Part shown: positions 27,802 to 38,539 of the stretch, piece after piece | Numbering within the stretch: position 1 is the stretch's first letter | How the letters are laid out: every line of letters starts with the position of its first letter | DNA from: Leptospira levettii | GTDB taxonomy: Bacteria > Spirochaetota > Leptospiria > Leptospirales > Leptospiraceae | Assembly (NCBI RefSeq): GCF_002812085.1 | Contig: NZ_NPDM01000002.1 | Span: forward strand, 310,001 to 374,000 | Length of the DNA: 64,000 bases | Reading direction: 5' to 3' | The notes under the pieces: generated by a model | What the model was told of the DNA's origin: nothing | Seen by the model: only the letters and a program-made list of their open reading frames with translations | Databases searched by the model: none | Translations under genes and position numbers: made by a program

Positions 27802-27836
27802 TCCAATAAAACAGAAATAAATTCTATTTTATTGGA
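27802..27836. promoter_or_regulatory. 15-base imperfect palindrome between the divergent outer-membrane gene and metY
   Basis: TCCAATAAAA (27802-27811) pairs with TTTTATTGGA (27827-27836). One mismatch follows, then AGAA/TTCT (27813-27816, 27822-27825) closes on the five-base loop ATAAA. The stem is AT-rich and symmetrical, as expected for a dimeric repressor site, and lies just before the metY -35 box. On the other strand its last bases (TTGGA) are the only ribosome binding site-like sequence of the outer-membrane gene. Confidence 0.55.
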
Positions 27837-27843
27837 GATTTTA

Positions 27844-27894
27844 TTGACAAATGAGAAAGGATGAGAAAACTAGGCGATACCATCGGGGGAATCT
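27844..27894 (+). promoter_or_regulatory. metY promoter region: strong -35 box and ribosome binding site
   Basis: A perfect TTGACA (27844-27849) lies eight bases after the palindrome. At the 17-base position there is no good -10 box (AACTAG-like only), which suggests dependence on an activator or on the palindrome-binding factor. GGGGGA ends five bases before the metY ATG. Confidence 0.5.
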
Positions 27895-29199
27895 ATGCCA
27901 CGTCAATACAAACCAGAAACCATCGCACTCCACGGAGGCCAAGAGCCGGACCCAACCACTACGTCCCGCGCTGTGCCTTTATACCAAACAACTTCCTATG
28001 TTTTCAAAGACACAGACCATGCAGCAAGATTATTTGGTCTCCAAGAGTTTGGAAATATTTACACAAGACTTATGAATCCAACCACTGATGTGTTGGAGAA
28101 ACGTGTTGCTGCTTTGGAAGGTGGTGTTGCTGCTCTGGCAACAGCTTCTGGTCAAAGTGCTGAAATGTTAGCCCTTCTGAATATTGTGGAAGCTGGCCAA
28201 GAAATTGTCGCCTCTTCTTCGTTATATGGCGGAACCTATAACCTACTCCATTATACATTTCCAAAATTGGGGATAAAAGTTCATTTTGTTGATCCTTCCA
28301 ATCCAGAAAATTTCAAAAAAGCATCGAATGACAAAACTCGAGCTTTTTATGCAGAAACTTTGGGAAATCCAAAATTAGATACACTTGACATTGCAGCTGT
28401 TAGCAAAGTCGCAAAAGAAGTGGGAGTTCCACTTGTTATCGATAACACAATGCCATCACCATATCTTGTAAACCCACTCAAACATGGGGCAGATATCGTA
28501 GTTCATTCCTTAACAAAATTCTTAGGTGGCCATGGAACATCCATTGGTGGTATCATCATAGATGGTGGAAGTTTTAATTGGGGCAATGGTAAATTTAAAA
28601 ATTTCACTGAACCTGATCCATCTTACCATGGATTAAAATTTTGGGATGTATTTGGAAAATTTGAACCATTCGGTGGTGTCAACATTGCATTCATCTTAAA
28701 AGCTCGTGTCCAAGGATTACGTGATTTAGGTCCAGCTATATCTCCTTTCAATGCTTGGCAAATTTTACAAGGAGTGGAAACTCTCCCACTTCGAATGGAA
28801 CGCCATTCCCATAACGCACTTAAAGTGGCTGAATTTTTACAAAAACATCCAAAAGTGGAATGGGTGAATTATCCAGGTCTTACTACTGACAAAAACTATG
28901 CGACTGCGAAAAAATACCATGAACGTGGATTATTTGGAGCAATTGTTGGTTTTGAAATCAAAGGTGGTGTGGAAAAAGCTAAAAAGTTCATCGATGGACT
29001 CGAACTCTTTAGTTTACTCGCTAACATTGGTGATGCGAAATCATTAGCAATTCACCCAGCGTCAACGACACACCAACAATTAACCAGTGAAGAACAAATC
29101 TCTGCCGGTGTGACGCCAGGATTTGTCCGACTCAGTGTTGGATTAGAAAACTTGGATGACATTCTAGTAGACTTAGAAGAGGCATTAAAAAATATCTGA
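27895..29199 (+). CDS. metY: O-acetylhomoserine sulfhydrylase
   Basis: The 434-residue PLP enzyme has [12 protein letters not shown], a [22 protein letters not shown] segment (split after RLMN), and the PLP lysine in [16 protein letters not shown] (about K209). The RLSVGLEN motif is near the C-terminus. It makes homocysteine from O-acetylhomoserine and sulfide. The length and the FEPFGGVN segment fit MetY rather than cystathionine synthases. It is the first gene of metY-metX-metW; a direct sulfhydrylation route has been described in Leptospira. Confidence 0.95.
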   Translation: MPRQYKPETIALHGGQEPDPTTTSRAVPLYQTTSYVFKDTDHAARLFGLQEFGNIYTRLMNPTTDVLEKRVAALEGGVAALATASGQSAEMLALLNIVEAGQEIVASSSLYGGTYNLLHYTFPKLGIKVHFVDPSNPENFKKASNDKTRAFYAETLGNPKLDTLDIAAVSKVAKEVGVPLVIDNTMPSPYLVNPLKHGADIVVHSLTKFLGGHGTSIGGIIIDGGSFNWGNGKFKNFTEPDPSYHGLKFWDVFGKFEPFGGVNIAFILKARVQGLRDLGPAISPFNAWQILQGVETLPLRMERHSHNALKVAEFLQKHPKVEWVNYPGLTTDKNYATAKKYHERGLFGAIVGFEIKGGVEKAKKFIDGLELFSLLANIGDAKSLAIHPASTTHQQLTSEEQISAGVTPGFVRLSVGLENLDDILVDLEEALKNI

Positions 29200-29206
29200 T
29201 AATACT

Positions 29207-30343
29207 ATGCCTACCTCCGAAACAAATGAATTTTTTCACGGATCCGTAGGTGTCGTACAGACAAACATTGTCACATTTGAGTCACTAACTCTTGAGGGGG
29301 GTGAAACCATCACTCCTCTTGAGATTGCTTATGAAACTTACGGCACTCTCAATGAAAAAAAAGACAATGCAATTTTAGTATGCCATGCTCTTTCTGGGGA
29401 TGCACACGCGGCAGGCTTTCACGAAGGTGACAAACGACCTGGTTGGTGGGATTATTATATCGGACCTGGCAAAGCCTTTGATACCAATCGTTATTTTATT
29501 ATCTCTTCTAATGTCATAGGTGGCTGTAAAGGATCCAGTGGACCACTTAGTCTCAATGGCAAAACAGGCAAATCATTTCAATCCACATTTCCTTTTGTTT
29601 CCATAGGTGATATGGTCAATGCACAGGAAAAATTAGTCCGCCATTTTGGAATTCATAAATTATTTGCAGTCGCAGGTGGATCAATGGGTGGCATGCAAGC
29701 CTTACAATGGTCAATTGCTTATCCAGATCGTTTAAAAAACTGTATCGTCATGGCCTCTTCTTCCGAACACTCTGCCCAACAAATTGCGTTTAATGAAGTA
29801 GGAAGACAAGCTATCTTATCTGATCCTAATTGGAACCAAGGTTTGTATACACAAGAAAAACGCCCAGCCAAGGGACTCGCCCTAGCTCGTATGATGGGTC
29901 ATATCACTTACCTCAGTGATGAGATGATGCGCGAAAAATTTGGTCGTAAACCTCCAAAAGGAAATATCCAATCTACTGATTTTGCAGTTGGAAGTTATTT
30001 GATTTACCAAGGGGAATCCTTTGTTGATCGATTTGATGCGAATTCTTATATTTATGTAACCAAAGCATTGGACCATTTCAGTTTAGGTACAGGAAAAGAA
30101 CTCACAAAGGTTCTATCGAAAGTTAGATGCCGTTTTCTAGTCATTGCCTATACTTCTGATTGGTTGTATCCTCCTTACCAATCAGAAGAAATTGTAAAAT
30201 CTTTAGAAGTGAATGCAGTGCCTGTGAGTTTCATTGAGCTAAATAATCCTGCTGGGCATGATAGTTTTTTACTGCCTAGTGAAGAACAAGATTCTATTTT
30301 GAGAGATTTTTTAAGTGCAACAGATGAAGGAGGATTCTTTTGA
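29207..30343 (+). CDS. metX: Homoserine O-acetyltransferase
   Basis: The 378-residue alpha/beta hydrolase-fold enzyme has the nucleophile serine in [14 protein letters not shown] and a [21 protein letters not shown] stretch (read in two parts). The catalytic Asp and His appear near the end (YTSDWLYPP and PAGHDSFLL). It activates homoserine with acetyl-CoA for MetY. It starts seven bases after metY and overlaps metW by four bases. Confidence 0.95.
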   Translation: MPTSETNEFFHGSVGVVQTNIVTFESLTLEGGETITPLEIAYETYGTLNEKKDNAILVCHALSGDAHAAGFHEGDKRPGWWDYYIGPGKAFDTNRYFIISSNVIGGCKGSSGPLSLNGKTGKSFQSTFPFVSIGDMVNAQEKLVRHFGIHKLFAVAGGSMGGMQALQWSIAYPDRLKNCIVMASSSEHSAQQIAFNEVGRQAILSDPNWNQGLYTQEKRPAKGLALARMMGHITYLSDEMMREKFGRKPPKGNIQSTDFAVGSYLIYQGESFVDRFDANSYIYVTKALDHFSLGTGKELTKVLSKVRCRFLVIAYTSDWLYPPYQSEEIVKSLEVNAVPVSFIELNNPAGHDSFLLPSEEQDSILRDFLSATDEGGFF

Positions 30344-30957
30344 ATATCCATACAAATGAAGCACTTGGCTTAGATTTAAAAAATAGACCCGATATATCCT
30401 ACATTGCAAATCTCATCAAACCTGGTGAAAGAGTTTTAGATTTAGGATGTGGGTATGGTGAACTCATGTTGATTTTAAAAAACAAAGGAGTTCGGGTACA
30501 AGGCATTGAAAAAGATGATAAGTGTATCATCCAATGTGTAAAAAAAAGTTTATATGTCCACCACGGCGACATTGATGATGGATTAAAACATCACTTAGAC
30601 CATAGCTTTGATTTTGTCATCTTAAACCAAACCATTCAACAAACATTAAATCCAGGTGACATCATCAAAGAATGTTTGCGGATCGGTAAACAGGTAATCA
30701 TTGTATTCCCCAATTTTTCCCATTGGCAAATCAGAACTTCAATTTTACTAAGTGGAAAAACACCTGTCACGGATTTAATGCCGTTCCATTGGTATGACAC
30801 TCCAAATTTACATTACCTTTCAGGAAAGGACTTTGAAGACTTCTGTGAATTTGAACGTATCAAAATATTACACAAAGCATTTTTCAATCGCACTCGTCAG
30901 ATTAAGTTATTTCCCAATCTATTTGCTACCCTTGCATTATTTGTGATACGAGCTTAA
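30340..30957 (+). CDS. metW: MetW methyltransferase-like protein
   Basis: The 205-residue protein has an SAM-binding motif [13 protein letters not shown] and a later [18 protein letters not shown], typical of MetW. It is usually coupled to metX and supports methionine synthesis, perhaps by acting with the acetyltransferase. The start is TTG at 30340 with GGAGGA eight bases upstream, inside the metX end. Confidence 0.93.
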   Translation: MNIHTNEALGLDLKNRPDISYIANLIKPGERVLDLGCGYGELMLILKNKGVRVQGIEKDDKCIIQCVKKSLYVHHGDIDDGLKHHLDHSFDFVILNQTIQQTLNPGDIIKECLRIGKQVIIVFPNFSHWQIRTSILLSGKTPVTDLMPFHWYDTPNLHYLSGKDFEDFCEFERIKILHKAFFNRTRQIKLFPNLFATLALFVIRA

Positions 30958-30973
30958 TCCAATCGATTTCGAT

Positions 30974-31948
30974 TCATTCTGAAACACATCTTACATAAGC
31001 CAGCAGATCTTTGTTGAGGTAAGATTCATTTCCTGGATTAAAATTGATCATATATGCCTGTATATCTCCACCACCTGGAAACGTTTGTGAACTCCAGTAG
31101 TTATCAGCGATAGTTCCCGGAAATAAAATTGGATCTGCAGTCGCACCAGGATATTTAGTTGCGTCTCCCACGGTGAGACAACCATCTTCCCCTGTGATCA
31201 CTCCAGTATTTGTAGCGCTACAACGAATAATAGAAAACATTTCAGTGTATAAAGGAAGTCTCCAATTAGAGCTGCCATAACGTTTCGAATTACGACTGTT
31301 TAAGCAGGCCGAAAATATAGGTCCTGAATCCACTAAAAGAGAATTATTTCCATCATTACAGGCGTTAGGGTTGGTTGCAGGGTTGTATCCCTCTCCTGTG
31401 GTGCAAAAGCTCAATGCTGTTGCATTACCTAAAGTACAATCTCCATTGCCAATTCCCGTGCTATTTCCATCAGGATTCCAACTTGTCCCATATGTACATC
31501 GATCCCAAAGCAGTGTTTTTCCAGAAACTATAGTTTTAGCAAAAGGACAAGTAATTTGGATATTATATTGTTTGGTGCCATTCCAAATACCTCTATCCCA
31601 AACAATACAATGAAGGTTATCTGGTTGCACAGAAATACGAATGTCGAAGTATTTTGGGGATGCAAATACAGTCATAGAAAAAGTGCCATTTGCACTAATT
31701 GGAAGTGAGGTTCCATCAGAGGAAGATACAATGGTTATAACATTTTGATACAATCCAGACACTTTACCTTCAATGACAAAAGTTCGAGGATAAGCGACCA
31801 ACCAATCCTCAACAAACCTAGTTTGCCAATAATCCTTCGTGAAGGGATCACCTGCATTGTGTTTCCAATCCAAGTTGCAGTTTAAAAAACATAAACAGAC
31901 AAATAGTATATTATAAAATAGATGATTTGTACACTTCACTGAAACCAA
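30974..31948 (-). CDS. Lipoprotein with a DUF1566-type C-terminal domain
   Basis: The 324-residue protein has a signal ending in CFLNC, a probable lipobox. A short beta domain follows (EGKVSGLYQNVITIVSSSDG, about residues 59-100), resembling the N-terminal segment of many Leptospira surface lipoproteins. The C-terminal domain is cysteine-rich with NWRLPLYTEMFSII, DNYWSSQTF and LAYVRCVSE, the marks of DUF1566 (Lcl). It is probably displayed on the cell surface. The start is TTG with AGGAGA upstream. Confidence 0.8.
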   Translation of the reverse strand: MVSVKCTNHLFYNILFVCLCFLNCNLDWKHNAGDPFTKDYWQTRFVEDWLVAYPRTFVIEGKVSGLYQNVITIVSSSDGTSLPISANGTFSMTVFASPKYFDIRISVQPDNLHCIVWDRGIWNGTKQYNIQITCPFAKTIVSGKTLLWDRCTYGTSWNPDGNSTGIGNGDCTLGNATALSFCTTGEGYNPATNPNACNDGNNSLLVDSGPIFSACLNSRNSKRYGSSNWRLPLYTEMFSIIRCSATNTGVITGEDGCLTVGDATKYPGATADPILFPGTIADNYWSSQTFPGGGDIQAYMINFNPGNESYLNKDLLAYVRCVSE

Positions 31949-32365
31949 TGCATTCTCCTCTAATTTCCAGGAAATAAAATTATGAGCAGATTCTCAATGA
32001 AAGAATTACAAACAAAGAATTGTTTTTGTGGTGAATTATGTTACGAAACTTGGTCTCGGAAGGTATACCATCCCCGCCCTATTTGAACTGGGTGGGGTTA
32101 TTCACCCGCCACCCAATACGGCCTACATATCACAATTCACAATAAAGCAAAACCACAACTTGGTTCCCTGAAATTTTTATAGAAGAAAAGTTCATCTTAA
32201 TGCAAAAAACCCGGCAATCACTCCGGGTTTCTTAGCTGTACGGCGATCAAAGGATCATTTCTTATATCGATCTTTTTGGAAATTCCTTTAGGAAATTCAT
32301 TCGAAATAGAAAAAATGATTTATAGGATTCACTTTTACAAATTCTGGAAACATTTGTTTTTTATT
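31949..32365. other. 417-base non-coding region with alternative hairpins
   Basis: Between the lipoprotein start and the ilvA end I see no convincing gene. CCCCGCCC (32072-32079) can pair with GGGTGGGG (32090-32097), and GGGTGG (32090-32095) can instead pair with CCACCC (32109-32114), so two folds exclude each other. A terminator hairpin follows at 32204-32230. The remaining sequence is AT-rich without clear signals. Confidence 0.5.
32204..32230 (-). terminator. Rho-independent terminator downstream of ilvA
   Basis: On the minus strand AAACCCGG (32230-32223) pairs with CCGGGTTT (32214-32207), with an eight-base loop, and six T residues end the hairpin. It lies 136 bases after the ilvA stop. 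The other strand ends in TTTCTT and may work weakly too. Confidence 0.8.
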
Positions 32366-33598
32366 TTAAATTAAATATTCAAATAGATTTTCGTCTTCAT
32401 TGATGACTGTAAAATTCAATCGAAATTCTTTCATCCGAATTAATAAACTTTGAAAATCATCTTTTGATTTTAATTCAATTCCGATGAGTGCAGGCCCAGA
32501 TTCTTTATTATTCTTTTGGATAAACTCAAATCGAACAATATCATCATTAGGTCCTAAGATTTCATTTACGAATTGTTTAAGTGCTCCCGGTTTCTGTGCA
32601 AATCGAACAATAAAATACTGTTTTAATCCTTCAAACAGTAAGGACCTTTCCTTTATTTCTTGCATCCTATCGATATCATTGTTTCCACCACTTAAGATAC
32701 AAACAATCGTTTTCCCACGAATGAATTCCTTGTAATCATCTAATGCAGCGATACTGAGAGCACCAGCAGGTTCACTCACAATGGCATCTAAATTATAAAG
32801 ATTTAAAATTGTCGTACAAACTTTGCCTTCTGGAATTAAGACTAAATCACTTAAAACAGATTGGCAGATCGGGAAAGTAAGTTCCCCCACTTTTTTGACA
32901 GCGGCTCCATCGACAAATTTATCGATTTTCTCCAACGAGATTGGTTTTCCCGCCCTTAATGCTTCTTTCATTGATGGTGCACCCATAGGCTCTGTGCCAA
33001 TAATTTTTGTGAGCGGAGAATGAATCTTAAAATAGGATCCTACACCGGCACATAGTCCGCCCCCTCCAATTGGCAAAAACAAATAATCAATCTTTGGAAG
33101 TTCAGCTAATATTTCTTTCCCGACAGTTCCTTGTCCTTCCATGATTTTATTATGGTCAAATGGAGGGATAAAAGACATCTTGCTTTCATTTGCGAACCCA
33201 ATTGCTTCTTTTTGGCATTCATCAAAAGTATCTCCAATGAGTTTGATCTCTATAAATTCACCACCAAACATCCGCACTTGGTTAATTTTTTGTTTGGGAG
33301 TAACTTCAGGCATATAAATGACTCCGTAAATCTGCAGTAATTTACATGAATATGCGACTCCTTGTGCGTGATTGCCTGCGCTTGCACATACAACTCCATT
33401 TGTTCGTTCATCCAGAGTTAAACTTTGGATCATATTGTAAGCCCCTCTAATTTTATAGGAACGTACAACTTGTAAATCCTCTCGTTTGATATACACCTGG
33501 GCACCATACAACTCCGACAATCGAGAATGAAATTGTAACGGAGTTTGATTGATGATTGGTTTTAATATCTGATAGGCAGAGTCAATTTCTAAAGGCAT
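32366..33598 (-). CDS. ilvA: Threonine dehydratase (biosynthetic-type, with ACT-like tail)
   Basis: The 410-residue PLP enzyme has VYIKREDLQVVRSYKIRGAY with the PLP lysine (about K56), and the glycine-rich phosphate loop LPIGGGGLCAGVG. A C-terminal part of about 80 residues (FIVRFAQKPGALKQFV) looks like an ACT-type regulatory domain. It converts threonine to 2-oxobutanoate. Some Leptospira make isoleucine mainly by the citramalate route, so the enzyme may instead degrade threonine. ATG 33598 has GGA seven bases upstream; a GTG nine bases earlier is possible. Confidence 0.92.
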   Translation of the reverse strand: MPLEIDSAYQILKPIINQTPLQFHSRLSELYGAQVYIKREDLQVVRSYKIRGAYNMIQSLTLDERTNGVVCASAGNHAQGVAYSCKLLQIYGVIYMPEVTPKQKINQVRMFGGEFIEIKLIGDTFDECQKEAIGFANESKMSFIPPFDHNKIMEGQGTVGKEILAELPKIDYLFLPIGGGGLCAGVGSYFKIHSPLTKIIGTEPMGAPSMKEALRAGKPISLEKIDKFVDGAAVKKVGELTFPICQSVLSDLVLIPEGKVCTTILNLYNLDAIVSEPAGALSIAALDDYKEFIRGKTIVCILSGGNNDIDRMQEIKERSLLFEGLKQYFIVRFAQKPGALKQFVNEILGPNDDIVRFEFIQKNNKESGPALIGIELKSKDDFQSLLIRMKEFRLNFTVINEDENLFEYLI

Positions 33599-33699
33599 CG
33601 GTTCCACTTTCTTAAATTATTCAAAACAGAATTCTTGATTTTATTTCCTTTTTCCATTGCTCAATTTTCTTTGTTATGGGAAAAATTTACTTACAATAA

Positions 33700-34650
33700 C
33701 TATTGCAATATTTCCATGATATGATAAGATAACTTCAATTTTGCAACATCATATGCAGTTTGACCTTGCTTGTTTTTAATTTCTTTATTAATTCCTCTTT
33801 GCAATAAATACTCAACAATTTGTTTGTTTCTATTAAATGCGGCCCAATGTAAAATTGTATCACCCTGATTTGTTGTTTCATTTAAATTCCATTTTTTGAG
33901 AGAGTCAATGTATTTAACCAATTCCAAATCATTAAAATAAACAGCATATGTAAGGGCAGTAAATCCAAGTTTGTCTCTATATTGGAAATCCACTTTCTTT
34001 TCTAACAAATATTGAAAAATTTCTCGATTCGCTCTCACATTCAATGCATGTTGGAAAAGATTTAATTCAATGGTATTATTCTCATCATACAATATAATGT
34101 GTGTATCATTTTGAATACTACCGTTTGCAAAAAGTTCTTTCAATTTCGGCAAATCATTGTTAGTAATCGCGATGAAAGCAAGTCTTGGCCCGTATGATTC
34201 TTCACGTGTTACGTCATAGATTTCGATCGAAGGCTGTTTGTTTTTCAATGTATATAAAATACTATACATAAAAGATCCCTTTTTGTCTGCGGTGGGAATT
34301 TCAAGAGATGCTTTTTTATCTTTATGAACTGTTGCTTTGGCACTTGCGTTTTCACTCGAATATGAATCTGATCTTCGTGACTCACCTGTTGTAAGGTTCA
34401 CACTTGCATTAATTCGATGGATTGAGCGACCAAATGAAAACGCTAAAACAGCATCATTTGAATCAATTTGCTCAACACATCCAGCCAATGTAGTCGTTCC
34501 ATTCATGATATAAAAATCTGGCTCAACAACTGTAAGCCAAGTGATCTTACATTTCGGATTTAGTTTGACGTTATCGATGACTTGGAATTTTGGAATTGTT
34601 TTGCAACTAACGGAAAGTAGAAGTAAAAATAGAACCGAGACTTTTTTCAT
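33700..34650 (-). CDS. Ankyrin-repeat lipoprotein
   Basis: The 316-residue protein has a lipobox (LLLLSVSC, C16). A beta-rich middle part follows, then four C-terminal ankyrin repeats with the usual turns (LGFTALTYAVYFNDLELVKYI, QGDTILHWAAFNRNKQIVEYLLQRG, KQGQTAYDVAKLK; about 200-316, spans shortened). Ankyrin repeats bind other proteins, so it probably holds a partner at the membrane. It is upstream of ilvA on the same strand but separated by 101 bases. The partner is unknown. Confidence 0.8.
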   Translation of the reverse strand: MKKVSVLFLLLLSVSCKTIPKFQVIDNVKLNPKCKITWLTVVEPDFYIMNGTTTLAGCVEQIDSNDAVLAFSFGRSIHRINASVNLTTGESRRSDSYSSENASAKATVHKDKKASLEIPTADKKGSFMYSILYTLKNKQPSIEIYDVTREESYGPRLAFIAITNNDLPKLKELFANGSIQNDTHIILYDENNTIELNLFQHALNVRANREIFQYLLEKKVDFQYRDKLGFTALTYAVYFNDLELVKYIDSLKKWNLNETTNQGDTILHWAAFNRNKQIVEYLLQRGINKEIKNKQGQTAYDVAKLKLSYHIMEILQ

Positions 34651-34772
34651 ATGATTAAAAATACGGTATTTTCGATTTTGTCAAATCAAAAAGGGAAGTT
34701 AGGGTTTTAAGATGAAAGTGAAGATTGAGGAATAAAATTTGATATTAAAAGAAAACATTAAAATAGAAAATC

Positions 34773-34824
34773 GAGAAACCAAAAATCCAGGCCCCAACCA
34801 CCCTGCCCGGAACTTTGGTTTCTC
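34773..34824 (-). terminator. Long stem-loop ending flaB transcription
   Basis: GAGAAACCAAA (34824-34814 on the minus strand) pairs perfectly with TTTGGTTTCTC (34783-34773), starting eight bases after the flaB stop. The 30-base loop has GC-rich internal pairing. The downstream bases (GATTTTCTATTTT) are U-rich but not a clean run. Confidence 0.65.
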
Positions 34825-34832
34825 TTATCCTA

Positions 34833-35714
<882 letters not shown>

Positions 35715-35759
35715 TCAAAGTTTTCACCTTGAACCCAAGAAATTGATGAATTTTCGAAG

Positions 35760-35775
35760 AGGCCATCCTTGGCCT
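35760..35775 (-). promoter_or_regulatory. Leader hairpin of flaB with GGA in the loop
   Basis: On the minus strand AGGCCA (35775-35770) pairs with TGGCCT (35765-35760) around the four-base loop AGGA. The loop context (CCAAGGATGG) resembles the CsrA recognition sequence ACARGGAUGU. The flaB ribosome binding site itself (CAAGGAGGA) is a second possible site about 75 bases on, an arrangement like the two CsrA sites in the leader of the Bacillus hag gene. Confidence 0.4.
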
Positions 35776-35810
35776 TTTCAAGATAAGGATCGGTCATTCT
35801 GGGAGGGAGG

Positions 35811-35839
35811 ATAATAGGGAAAATGAAATAAAATTTGAA
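35811..35839 (-). promoter_or_regulatory. Probable flaB promoter
   Basis: On the minus strand TTCAAA (35839-35834) and TATTAT (35816-35811) are 17 bases apart, a fair housekeeping-sigma promoter. It would give a leader of about 122 bases that contains the GGA-loop hairpin. A sigma-28-type TAAA...GCCGATAA site is not seen. Confidence 0.4.
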
Positions 35840-35919
35840 TAAAAACAGAACTTCCCCTTTTCTAAAATATGTCCTAGGAATTCTATGGAAATGGACTTGA
35901 GTGAAAAGGTAGGTTTTTC

Positions 35920-36867
35920 GTGTTAGAAACGGTTTATTTAGCAAACCCACGAGGTTTTTGTGCAGGTGTCAAATATGCGATTTCTTATGTGGAACAGGCT
36001 TTTGAAGAAAATTCAGGTAAACCTCTTTATGTGAGAAAAGAAATCGTCCACAACCAAAGAGTCGTGGAAGAGATGAAAAAAAAAGGAATCCAATTCATTA
36101 GTGAACTCAGCGAAGTTCCTGATGGTGCAACGGTGGTTTTCTCCGCCCACGGTGTTTCCCCCGAAGTGGTAAAAGAAGCCACTGATCGAAAAATGAAAAT
36201 TGGAGATGCCACCTGTCCACTTGTCACAAGGGTTCATAAAAAAGCACGAAACATCAAAGACAGCCACCAAATCATTTATATCGGGCACAGAGGACATGAC
36301 GAAGCCATTGGCACCATGGGAGAGGCAATGATGTTCCTTGTGGAATCTCCAGAAGACGTGGAAAGTTTAAAAGGAAAAATAACTTCAGACAAACCACTAA
36401 CCTATTTGATGCAAACCACACTTTCGGTAGCGGATACCAAAAATATTGTCAAAAAAATTGAAGAAGTTTTTCCATTTGTGGAACATCCGCAAAAAGATGA
36501 TATTTGTTATGCGACAACGGAAAGGCAAGATGCAGTACAAAAAATGTTGGAGTCCGTCGATGCCATGTTAGTTATCGGTGCTGAAAACTCATCGAACTCA
36601 GTTCGACTTTGCCAATTGGCCAAAAAAACTAGACCATCAAGTTTCCAAATTTCGAAAAAAGAAGATGTAAATCCAAATTACATTATCAAAGAGGGAATCA
36701 AAACTTTAGGGATCACTGCTGGCGCATCAAGCCCACAAGTATTGGTTGATGAAATTGTAGAAGAAATACTCAAACATTTTCCCAATGCAAAAGTATCTCT
36801 ATACCCAGAAAGTCGTGAAGATACAATGAGTTTCAAACTACCAAAGGAACTCTTAAAACAATTTTAA
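35920..36867 (+). CDS. ispH: 4-hydroxy-3-methylbut-2-enyl diphosphate reductase
   Basis: The 315-residue iron-sulfur enzyme has the three cluster cysteines: C14 in RGFCAGV, C99 in DATCPLV, and C196 in DDICYATTERQ. The substrate-binding SAHGVSP and VGAENSSNS-like motifs also follow. It performs the last step of the MEP isoprenoid route. The start is GTG at 35920. The gene ends two bases before a histidine kinase gene, so it may be co-transcribed with the signalling operon. It is divergent from flaB. Confidence 0.95.
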   Translation: MLETVYLANPRGFCAGVKYAISYVEQAFEENSGKPLYVRKEIVHNQRVVEEMKKKGIQFISELSEVPDGATVVFSAHGVSPEVVKEATDRKMKIGDATCPLVTRVHKKARNIKDSHQIIYIGHRGHDEAIGTMGEAMMFLVESPEDVESLKGKITSDKPLTYLMQTTLSVADTKNIVKKIEEVFPFVEHPQKDDICYATTERQDAVQKMLESVDAMLVIGAENSSNSVRLCQLAKKTRPSSFQISKKEDVNPNYIIKEGIKTLGITAGASSPQVLVDEIVEEILKHFPNAKVSLYPESREDTMSFKLPKELLKQF

Positions 36868-36868
36868 T

Positions 36869-38491
36869 ATGATCCAAGATCCCTTGTCATTATTTAAAGC
36901 CTCTTTGGAGGGAAATGATTGGGGAACAGCCATTATACAAATTAATTTAAAAGAAAAGAATTATGCAATTTTATTAAAAAACTCCAACTTCGCACAATTT
37001 GAAGAAGAGTTTGACGTACCCAATTTTTTAAAAAACAAAATCGCACATAAAGATTTTAATACGGAAATCGTTTACAAAACAGATGGAAAAGTATTAGAGA
37101 CATCCTTTGGGCATTTTGATTATCCATCTGGTTCCAAAGATTTCCAATACACAAAGTTTTTTATACGTGATATCACAATCAAACAAAAACAAGAAGAGGA
37201 AATCGCATGGCGGCTTCGGTTTGAACTAGGAGTTGCTTCCTCCATCCAAATTCTCATTCAAAAACCATCCATCCGTGAAAGTTTACCCCAAGCCCTTTAC
37301 CAACTTTTATATTTCACGGAGATGGATTCGATTTTCTTTTTAAAAAATATTGGAACGGATGAATCACAAAAATTTGAAATTTGGGTGAATGAACGAAAGT
37401 CCACCGAATACCCGTTACTTCCAAAAAAATTCGAAACATTAGATTGGAAAAAAGAAGGGATAAACCGATGGCTCCATAAATTAAAAAATGGAAAGATCAT
37501 TTACCTAAAAAAAGAAAAAGCATTACCAAAAGAACAATGGTATTTTGAAGAATCAAAAGCAGAGTCGATTTTATTCATTCCGGTAAAATTCGAAAACAAA
37601 TTCCTCGGCATTATGGGATTCCAAAAATATGTTCCCAATTTTGTGATTCAACATGAAAATTTACTCATTTACCAAACTGTGAGTCGGTGGATGGGATTAT
37701 TTGTACAAAGAGATTCCGATTTAACGGAACTCAATCGTTACAAGTCTACATTGGAATCTTTAATCTTAGAAAGAACTTTGGATTTATCCAGAACCAAAGA
37801 AGAATTAGAACGTGCCTACAAAGCAAAAACAGAATTTTTAGCCCATGTCAGCCATGAACTTCGTACCCCTCTGAATTCCATCATAGGATTTTCGAAACTG
37901 ATCCAGTTGCCCGAAGGAGATGTGACAGGGAAAGAATACCTGCATTACATATACTCAGGTGGAACGAGACTTCTAAAGATGATCAATGAAATTCTCAGTT
38001 TGATGAAAATTGAATCTGGTCAAATCAACATTTTGTATTCTGAATTCAAACCCGAAGAAATCTGCAGACAAAGTTTAGAATTAATCCAACCACAGGCAAA
38101 TGCCAAAGGAATGGAAATCCGTTTTTTCCCTCCTATCCAATCGAAAACGATTCGTTCCGATAGCGGAAAAATCCAACAAATCCTCTTAAATTTACTTTCG
38201 AATGCGATCAAGTATGCTGACCATTCTTATGTCGAATTCCATTGTGAATGGTCCGATTTTGGGGTGAATTTTTCTGTTCGCGATTTTGGACCAGGAATTT
38301 CACAAGAAGACCAAAAAAGGATCTTTCATAGTTTCACAAGACTCAATGACGATGGAAAAATCGAAGGAACAGGACTTGGTCTTTCCATTTCCCAAGGACT
38401 AGCTGAAAAATTAGGAGGGAGTATCACTCTCCATTCAACTCCAGGTGAAGGTTCCACTTTTATACTCAATATACCCGAAAATATTAAATAA
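36869..38491 (+). CDS. Soluble PAS/GAF histidine kinase
   Basis: The 540-residue protein has no membrane segment. An N-terminal PAS-like part covers about 15-110, and a GAF-like domain about 115-285. The phospho-acceptor helix HVSHELRTPLNS carries H329. The ATPase domain has NAIKYADHS, VRDFGPGIS and GTGLGLSISQGLAEKLGGS. It probably senses a cytoplasmic signal and phosphorylates the REC protein that follows 48 bases later. It begins right after ispH. The ligand is unknown. Confidence 0.88.
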   Translation: MIQDPLSLFKASLEGNDWGTAIIQINLKEKNYAILLKNSNFAQFEEEFDVPNFLKNKIAHKDFNTEIVYKTDGKVLETSFGHFDYPSGSKDFQYTKFFIRDITIKQKQEEEIAWRLRFELGVASSIQILIQKPSIRESLPQALYQLLYFTEMDSIFFLKNIGTDESQKFEIWVNERKSTEYPLLPKKFETLDWKKEGINRWLHKLKNGKIIYLKKEKALPKEQWYFEESKAESILFIPVKFENKFLGIMGFQKYVPNFVIQHENLLIYQTVSRWMGLFVQRDSDLTELNRYKSTLESLILERTLDLSRTKEELERAYKAKTEFLAHVSHELRTPLNSIIGFSKLIQLPEGDVTGKEYLHYIYSGGTRLLKMINEILSLMKIESGQINILYSEFKPEEICRQSLELIQPQANAKGMEIRFFPPIQSKTIRSDSGKIQQILLNLLSNAIKYADHSYVEFHCEWSDFGVNFSVRDFGPGISQEDQKRIFHSFTRLNDDGKIEGTGLGLSISQGLAEKLGGSITLHSTPGEGSTFILNIPENIK

Positions 38492-38539
38492 AGGTATTGA
38501 ACGGATTCGGAAACTCGAATAGAATTTCCGATATTCTAT

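Noticed and set aside
27837..27894. Possible SAM riboswitch before metY
   Set aside because: Only about 60 bases lie between the palindrome and the ATG, and no SAM-I or SAM-II core pattern is visible.
31982..32086. 34-codon frame with a cysteine cluster (NCFCGELC) and AGGA upstream
   Set aside because: Too short to trust, ends inside the alternative hairpins, and has no known family. It could be a leader peptide, but nothing supports that.
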